A stretch of 11,042 nt of DNA from an uncultured Erysipelotrichaceae bacterium (GTDB lineage Bacteria > Bacillota_I > Bacilli_A > RF39 > UBA660). The translations under genes were made by a program, and so were the position numbers. The stretch spans positions 1 to 11,042 of the forward strand of contig CADBRE010000069.1 of the NCBI GenBank assembly GCA_902797005.1, read 5' to 3'. This document shows positions 6,720 to 11,042 of the stretch, piece by piece (within the stretch, counting starts at the first letter, position 1; every line of letters begins with the position of its first letter). The notes below the pieces were generated by a model. That model ran no database searches and was not told the DNA's origin. It saw nothing but the letters and a program-made list of their open reading frames with translations.

Positions 6720-6737
6720 AACATGCTTTAATATAAT
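6714..6737 (+). promoter_or_regulatory. Probable promoter of the surface protein gene, with tandem TGCTTTAA
   Basis: TATAAT at 6732-6737 is a perfect -10; the -35 region (TTAGTG, 6710-6715, 16 bp spacing) is weak. TGCTTTAA is repeated at 6714-6721 and 6724-6731, ten bases apart or one helical turn, directly upstream of the -10. A weak -35 with same-face repeats suggests an activator or other regulator. The leader would be about 48 nt, and the ribosome site GGAGGA lies at 6781-6786. Confidence 0.5.
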
Positions 6738-6791
6738 CACATTTTAAAAGATGACAAATTATTATTTCAAAAGAAAAAATGGAGGATAGAT

Positions 6792-9218
6792 ATGAGAAAT
6801 GAAATAATAAAAAAATATGGAATAGCTATTTTAATAACTATTGGAATAGCAATAATAGGAATATCAAGCACATATGCATATTTCGCAACATCAATGACAA
6901 GTGAGACAGATGGAGGGCCAGATTTTGTCGCTAGTGCTACTACTAGTTCTAGTAATATAACACTAAATACTATTAGAAGTATAAATGCTACTGATAGAAA
7001 GCCAGGATATAATGATGTAATGGCATTTAGTGTTATATCAGCATCAAATACAACATTTGATGTTAATATGGTTGCTAACTCCACAATTGAAACACCTATA
7101 TCTTATACAGTTTATAAAACAACTTCACAAGTAAATGTAAGTAATAGCTGTGAAAATGTTAGTGATACTATAAACTCTCAATATTCAGAAAATTGCTCAA
7201 TAACAAATATTGGAAGTTTAGGTGATTCAATAGCTAGTGGAACAATAACAAATAATACATTAAACTATGTATTGTTATCTAACCAAGAAGCAAGCTCAAC
7301 AATAGTATATTATTATGTAGTATTTACTTATCCAAATGCTAATGCATCACAAGATAGTGATTTCTTTAAATCATTAAATGTATCTATAGAAATAGAAGAG
7401 AAAGACACAAGTTTAGAAAATAGTTATGTTAATTATTCTCTAACATATACTGGATTACCAGCATCTTATTCATCAGCACATAATATAGTAAACCAGAGTG
7501 TCAAAAAAGGAACATCGGTAACAGTAACAGACGCTGATGTAGAAGGATACAGATTAAATGAAATAATTATAACAGGAAATGACACAACAACAATACCGGT
7601 TGAAGAAGGTTATAATCTATCTAATATTGATATAGTACTTGATGTGAATACTGAAATAGAAATGAGATATGTAACTGGAAATAGTACAGCATCAACAAAT
7701 ACAAGTGTAACACCTAAAGTATCATCAAAAGGAACAAGTGGAGGAACGACAATTGTTACACCAGTTAGTACATCTAGCACAACTGTATATAATACACTTC
7801 CACAGACATTAAATACTAATAATGTTACATTAGATGACAGATATGATTTTGAAATGAATACAACTTCTGATGGGCCAGTAACACTAACATTTGATGTATC
7901 ATCAAAAGCGAGTGAAGGAGATACTGTAACATTAATGCATTACAAAGAAAGTACACACAAATGGGAGAACTTAGGATCACAAACAGTAGATGATGCATTA
8001 ACAGCTACATGGGTATTAACATCATTTTCACCGTTTTCAATAGTAGTAACACATAAGACAAATAATATACCAACTAGTGGAGGAAAAACTTTGGTTCAAA
8101 AGATATTAGAAGATAATAATGCAACAGTAGAAGCTAATGTTCCTGAAAGAACAGCAGCGTCATTTGATGCCGTATACACTGATAGCAATACAACATTCTT
8201 TAAAACAAACAATGCAGAACATGGAGATACAGTATATTATTATGCAGGAAATGCTACAAACAACTGGGTAATCTTTGGAACATGTAAAGATAGTACTTAT
8301 AACTGCACTGTAGGAGATGATTTATACTGGAGAATAATAAGAACAAATGAAGCAGCAACAGGTGGAGGAGTAAGGCTACTATACTCAGGAAGCGGCTCAG
8401 CCACAACAAATGGGCATAAATCTATAGCAAAAAAAAGTAATGGATATATAAAAGCAACTGCATTCAATGCAACTACAAGTAGTTCAAAAGGATATAAAAC
8501 ACATATGGATAGATATGTAGGATACATGTATGGAACTAGCGGATATACACTTGCAAATATAAGAGAGAATACTGAATCTAGTACAATAAAAGGAGTAATA
8601 GATAGTTGGTATACTACTACATTTACAGAAGATAAATTAAAAGAAAGAATAAGCACTACAGCAGTATACTGTAATGATAGAAGTTACACTAGTGCAACTT
8701 GGTACTCATCAGTAAGTAGTTACAATTACTTTGGAGCAAACGGAAGATTAAATGATGCTAAAGCTCCATCTTATGCATGCGGAGCAAATAGTTCTGGATA
8801 TGGAAATTACTTCACAGGAGGAAACGATAAAGCAGACAAATTTTCATCAGAAGAAACAGCATATGGAAATGGCTTGCTATCAAATCCAGTAGCCTTAATG
8901 ACAGCAGATGAAGTAGCATTTGCTGGAGGTAGAGTATCTACAGTACTAACAAGTCCATATGCATGGTATTATTTAAATGCAGGTACTGGTTCAGCAACTG
9001 GAAGAAGCTGTTGGTGGGCATTGTCTCCTCGCTATGCGGACCCCGTTTATGCGAGGCTGTTCTATCTTAATGGTTCCGATAATCCCAGCTACTTGAGCAA
9101 TCTCAGTGCGGCTAATGCTAGCCATGTTGCCCGTCCCGTCCTTTCCCTGGACTCTGAAACCCTTTGGCTACAGGGAGATGGTTCAGTAAATGACCCATAT
9201 AGAATAATAGAAAACTAA
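6792..9218 (+). CDS. Large exported protein with C-type-lectin-like, hypervariable-type C-terminus
   Basis: 808 residues; GGAGGA (6781-6786) is five bases before the ATG. Residues 9-33 form a hydrophobic segment ending STYAYFATSMT, like SipW-dependent TasA/camelysin signal sequences, so it may be cleaved or stay as an N-terminal anchor; no LPxTG or C-terminal membrane helix is seen. Then come a beta-rich domain (about 35-205), an InlB/MucBP-like domain (about 211-293), a Ser/Thr-rich linker (about 296-335), a second beta domain (about 337-421, GPVTLTFDVSSKASEGDTVT, SFSPFSIVV), and a long C-terminal domain (about 450-808) resembling DUF6273/FISUMP-type lectin-like modules (LYWRIIRTN, AWYYLNAGTGSA, WWALSP, ARPVLSL, GDGSVNDPYRI). 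Such ends are typical DGR targets. Codon use switches sharply at about residues 741-795. Likely role: surface ligand binding. Family names are from pattern memory. Confidence 0.85.
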   Translation: MRNEIIKKYGIAILITIGIAIIGISSTYAYFATSMTSETDGGPDFVASATTSSSNITLNTIRSINATDRKPGYNDVMAFSVISASNTTFDVNMVANSTIETPISYTVYKTTSQVNVSNSCENVSDTINSQYSENCSITNIGSLGDSIASGTITNNTLNYVLLSNQEASSTIVYYYVVFTYPNANASQDSDFFKSLNVSIEIEEKDTSLENSYVNYSLTYTGLPASYSSAHNIVNQSVKKGTSVTVTDADVEGYRLNEIIITGNDTTTIPVEEGYNLSNIDIVLDVNTEIEMRYVTGNSTASTNTSVTPKVSSKGTSGGTTIVTPVSTSSTTVYNTLPQTLNTNNVTLDDRYDFEMNTTSDGPVTLTFDVSSKASEGDTVTLMHYKESTHKWENLGSQTVDDALTATWVLTSFSPFSIVVTHKTNNIPTSGGKTLVQKILEDNNATVEANVPERTAASFDAVYTDSNTTFFKTNNAEHGDTVYYYAGNATNNWVIFGTCKDSTYNCTVGDDLYWRIIRTNEAATGGGVRLLYSGSGSATTNGHKSIAKKSNGYIKATAFNATTSSSKGYKTHMDRYVGYMYGTSGYTLANIRENTESSTIKGVIDSWYTTTFTEDKLKERISTTAVYCNDRSYTSATWYSSVSSYNYFGANGRLNDAKAPSYACGANSSGYGNYFTGGNDKADKFSSEETAYGNGLLSNPVALMTADEVAFAGGRVSTVLTSPYAWYYLNAGTGSATGRSCWWALSPRYADPVYARLFYLNGSDNPSYLSNLSAANASHVARPVLSLDSETLWLQGDGSVNDPYRIIEN
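9010..9175 (+). other. Candidate DGR variable region (VR) at the 3' end of the surface gene
   Basis: Within the 808-residue gene this segment has about 53% GC (95 of 180 bases for 9001-9180) and only 26 A in 9011-9170. From 9021 to 9155 there are 45 codons in a row without A in third position, whereas the rest of the gene uses A-ending codons constantly. It encodes WW-A-LSP, then a run of mixed residues, then VARPVLSLDSETLWLQ. The variable-looking codons are mostly NNC or NNT, as expected if AAC/AAT template codons were altered at their adenines. The GC-rich, adenine-free tract GCCCGTCCCGTCCTTTCCC (9130-9148) is a candidate initiation-of-mutagenic-homing site. No template repeat or reverse transcriptase lies in the window, so identification as a VR is inference. 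Confidence 0.6.
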
Positions 9219-9230
9219 AAGTAAGATTCA

Positions 9231-9254
9231 GCCGAGGAAAACCTTTTTCGTGGC
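9231..9254 (+). other. GC-rich imperfect hairpin just after the surface gene
   Basis: GCCGAGGAAA pairs imperfectly with TTTTCGTGGC (GCC/GGC closing; one mismatch and two G-U). It starts 13 bases after the stop and about 55 bases beyond the candidate VR. Some DGRs carry a hairpin downstream of the VR that aids homing; a weak transcript 3' hairpin is the alternative. Confidence 0.35.
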
Positions 9255-9325
9255 CTGGCAAATAAAGTAATTAAGAGTAATGAGAATAGAAAATTGATAT
9301 TGGGGTTTGGTGTTAAAAGTAAAAT

Positions 9326-9362
9326 AAAAGTAAAACTTGGGTAATTAGGTTTTACTTTTTAT
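9326..9362 (+). terminator. Rho-independent terminator of the surface gene
   Basis: AAAAGTAAAAC (9326-9336) pairs perfectly with GTTTTACTTTT (9349-9359) over 11 bp with a 12-nt loop; the right arm ends in a T-run. The stem is AT-rich but uninterrupted. The A-rich left arm means it could also act on the minus strand. Confidence 0.75.
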
Positions 9363-9378
9363 TAATTTAGTTTATAAT
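9350..9378 (+). promoter_or_regulatory. Promoter of the CPBP protease gene, near-leaderless
   Basis: TATAAT at 9373-9378 is perfect; TTTTAC (9350-9355, 17 bp spacing), inside the terminator arm, is a weak -35. The start site would fall near 9385-9386, two or three bases before the ATG at 9388. No clear Shine-Dalgarno sequence precedes any of the candidate starts. Confidence 0.5.
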
Positions 9379-9387
9379 AAAGATGTG

Positions 9388-10098
9388 ATGTTTATGAAAA
9401 TGTTATATGAAATTGAAGATAAAAAATGGTTTAGTTTTAAAGGAATTGGTATTGCTGTTTTAATGCTAGCAATTTATTTTGGTGTACCTCAGTTGGTTGG
9501 TGGTTTATTTTATTATAAATTGGGGCTTCCTGAGATGCTTTCTGTATTTATAGGCAATATTGTTGTTGCATTAATTTTCTTTTTGATGTTTATGCCACTA
9601 CTTATTAAACATTTTAAAGAATACGCTAGTAATTTTAGTGATAGCTTTCATGATAGTTTAAAGTACTGGGGTATTGGACTAGGTATTATGGTAGTTACTA
9701 ATTTAATTCTTAATGTATTTGTTTTTCCTGGTGAAATTGCTGAGAATGAAGAGTTAAATAGATCTTTTCTTGGATTATATCCTTTGATTGGCTTTTTTGA
9801 AGTTTCACTTTTAGCGCCATTTATTGAAGAAATGATATTTAGATTTGCTCTTAGAAAAGCGTGGGGTTACAATAAGTACTATCCTCTTATAAGTGGTCTT
9901 GTATTTGGGCTATTACATGCCTTGACAGGTATTAATTCAATTAGTGATTTGCCTTATTTATTATATACTATACCTTATGGAGCTTTAGGTTATGCTTTTG
10001 GATATGCTTATAATAAGAGTAACAATATATTTTCTTCTATGGTATGTCATTTTCTTCATAATACTATGTGTTTTGTATTTATAGTACTTGCAGTATAG
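9388..10098 (+). CDS. CPBP-family intramembrane metalloprotease
   Basis: 236 residues from the ATG at 9388 (GTG 9385 and ATG 9394 are alternatives). A polytopic membrane protein with about six to eight hydrophobic segments. It carries the CPBP (CAAX protease and bacteriocin-processing, Abi/Rce1-like) motifs: EE..FR as FIEEMIFR, with glutamates 147-148; the FGLLHAL motif with H177; and the HFLHN motif with H221 and N225. These residues would hold the catalytic metal and water, so it looks active. Known relatives cleave prenylated proteins, process or resist peptides, or control membrane-bound regulators; the substrate here is unknown. The stop overlaps the weak ribosome site of the next gene, indicating an operon with the phosphoesterase-like protein. 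It follows the surface gene behind a terminator, so shared function with that gene is not implied. Confidence 0.92.
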   Translation: MFMKMLYEIEDKKWFSFKGIGIAVLMLAIYFGVPQLVGGLFYYKLGLPEMLSVFIGNIVVALIFFLMFMPLLIKHFKEYASNFSDSFHDSLKYWGIGLGIMVVTNLILNVFVFPGEIAENEELNRSFLGLYPLIGFFEVSLLAPFIEEMIFRFALRKAWGYNKYYPLISGLVFGLLHALTGINSISDLPYLLYTIPYGALGYAFGYAYNKSNNIFSSMVCHFLHNTMCFVFIVLAV

Positions 10099-10105
10099 GT
10101 GGCCT

Positions 10106-10966
10106 ATGGAAAAAGAAGAAAATAAGATTTTGGTTAAGAATGATGGAAAGTTTAAAACAATAATTATTAACTTGTTATTGATAATAACGGTTATTGTGGC
10201 TGGTATGTTTTTGTATTCTAAGTATATTGGTACTAAGAAGATAATTGTTAAAGAGTATAGAATTGCATCTGAGAATATACCTAGTAGTTTTAGTGGTAAA
10301 AAGATAGTTTATTTTTCTGATTTACTATATGGCAGCAGTGTTTATAGTGATGATTTGGATTATATAAAGGATAAGATTAATGTTTTAAAGCCAGATATTG
10401 TTATATTTGGTGGGGATTTAGTTCATAAAGATTTTAAGCTTAATGAAGAAGATAGAAATAGTTTAATTAAGTTTTTAAAGGATATTGATTCTAAACTAGG
10501 CAAGTATAGTTCTTTGGGATCATTAGATAATGATGATGTTAAAAATATGCTAGAGGAAGCTAATTTTAAGGTGTTAATTAATAAAGATGAGCTTGTATAT
10601 AGTGATAGTGATTATATTGTTTTAAGCTTTATTGGTTCTTATAATAAGAGTGAATATAAAATTAATGAAGTAATGAATATAAACGGCTTTAATATAGTTA
10701 TTACTCATGAAGGAGATTTAATTGATAGTGTATTAGAGAAGAAATATCCTGATATGATTCTTTCTGGTAATTCTGTTGGAGGAGAGATAAGACTTCCATA
10801 CTTTGGTGGGGTATTTAGTTTTGCTGGTAGTAAGAAGTATAAAGAAGAAAAATATAACATAGGGGATAGTAAAGTATTTGTTTCAAGTGGAATAGGAACT
10901 AAAAAGATATATAAGAGGTTTAATAATAGACCATCTATAAGTTTATTTAGATTAAAAAGTTTGTAA
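10106..10966 (+). CDS. Membrane-anchored metallophosphoesterase-fold protein, active site degenerate
   Basis: 286 residues from the ATG at 10106; AGGTGG (10097-10102) is only three bases upstream and overlaps the end of the protease gene. A TTG at 10088 in frame is less likely. One transmembrane helix at about residues 20-41 is followed by a YkuE-like calcineurin-type phosphoesterase domain. The order of motifs is kept but the metal ligands are not: SDLL at 71-74 instead of SDLH; GGDLVH at 102-107, retained; GSLD at 138-141 instead of GNHD; THEGD at 200-204, with its histidine; SGNSVGGEIRLP from 220 instead of SGHTHGGQIRLP. Such losses predict weak or no hydrolase activity. It may be a pseudo-enzyme that binds a ligand or partner. 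The frame is fully open, so this is not a simple broken gene. It is probably co-expressed with the upstream protease. Confidence 0.88.
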   Translation: MEKEENKILVKNDGKFKTIIINLLLIITVIVAGMFLYSKYIGTKKIIVKEYRIASENIPSSFSGKKIVYFSDLLYGSSVYSDDLDYIKDKINVLKPDIVIFGGDLVHKDFKLNEEDRNSLIKFLKDIDSKLGKYSSLGSLDNDDVKNMLEEANFKVLINKDELVYSDSDYIVLSFIGSYNKSEYKINEVMNINGFNIVITHEGDLIDSVLEKKYPDMILSGNSVGGEIRLPYFGGVFSFAGSKKYKEEKYNIGDSKVFVSSGIGTKKIYKRFNNRPSISLFRLKSL

Positions 10967-10975
10967 CAAAATATA

Positions 10976-11010
10976 AAAACACTTCTATAATAAAGTAGAG
11001 GTGTTTTATA
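10976..11010. terminator. Bidirectional intrinsic terminator
   Basis: AAAACACTTCTA (10976-10987) pairs with TAGAGGTGTTTT (10996-11007), 12 pairs with one G-U and an 8-nt loop. The + strand tail is TTTTATA; the minus strand tail is longer (TTTTTATATTTTG). It ends the protease operon and could also end a convergent gene entering from the right edge. Confidence 0.75.
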
Positions 11011-11042
11011 ATGCATAATACTTATATGCCTAGAAGCTTTAG

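Noticed and set aside
9219..11042. Template repeat, Avd or reverse transcriptase of a DGR downstream of the candidate variable region
   Set aside because: No second copy resembling 9010-9175 was seen by eye and the two downstream genes are a protease and a phosphoesterase-like protein, so a complete DGR is not claimed in this window.
11011..11042. Start of a + strand gene (ATG 11011), or on the minus strand the end of a convergent gene (stop TAA at 11024-11022)
   Set aside because: Only ten codons or fewer are visible either way; the terminator with a good minus-strand T tail makes a convergent gene plausible, but it cannot be supported.
1..11042. Mycoplasma-type code with TGA as tryptophan
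   Set aside because: All recognised tryptophans are TGG and no conserved protein needs TGA read-through.

Overview
The window is AT-rich, mostly tightly packed, and has every convincing gene on the + strand. Strong AAGGAGG-type ribosome binding sites, tryptophan written as TGG, a T-box leader and the protein styles point to a low-GC Firmicutes/Bacillota relative, perhaps a gut Mollicutes/RF39-like Bacilli lineage using the standard code. That placement is inference.

Region 1 (1-3870) is a translation operon: the 3' part of pheS, complete pheT, and a small membrane-anchored protein with a thioredoxin-like outline but no cysteines. Region 2 (3870-5360) begins with a promoter and a compact T-box leader whose antiterminator and terminator can both be drawn base by base. 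This leader does not sit next to an aminoacyl-tRNA synthetase gene. It precedes two overlapping genes, a DUF3800 (RNase H-like) protein and a small basic protein that resembles BECR-fold RNases. Only after these, behind its own consensus promoter and a cluster of repeats, comes tyrS (5359-6555). The likely history is that an accessory two-gene cassette entered between a tyrosine T-box and tyrS, so uncharged-tRNA sensing now acts first on the cassette.

Region 3 (6556-9218) holds a candidate small transcript (a 27-codon ORF and a strong hairpin), then an 808-residue exported protein. Most of it is ordinary AT-rich sequence with many A-ending codons, but its C-terminal end at about 9010-9175 changes abruptly to about 53% GC and is poor in adenine. 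It has 45 consecutive codons with no A in third position and sits in the position and motif context (WW-LSP ... RPVLSL) of a diversity-generating retroelement (DGR) variable region. No template repeat or reverse transcriptase is visible here, so the DGR link is a testable inference. This is the most exciting signal in the window.

Region 4 (9219-11042) has a strong terminator, a CPBP-family membrane protease with an almost leaderless promoter, and a coupled membrane-anchored metallophosphoesterase-fold protein that has lost most metal-binding histidines. The window ends in a bidirectional terminator. No tRNA or rRNA gene, CRISPR array, insertion sequence or replication origin was seen.
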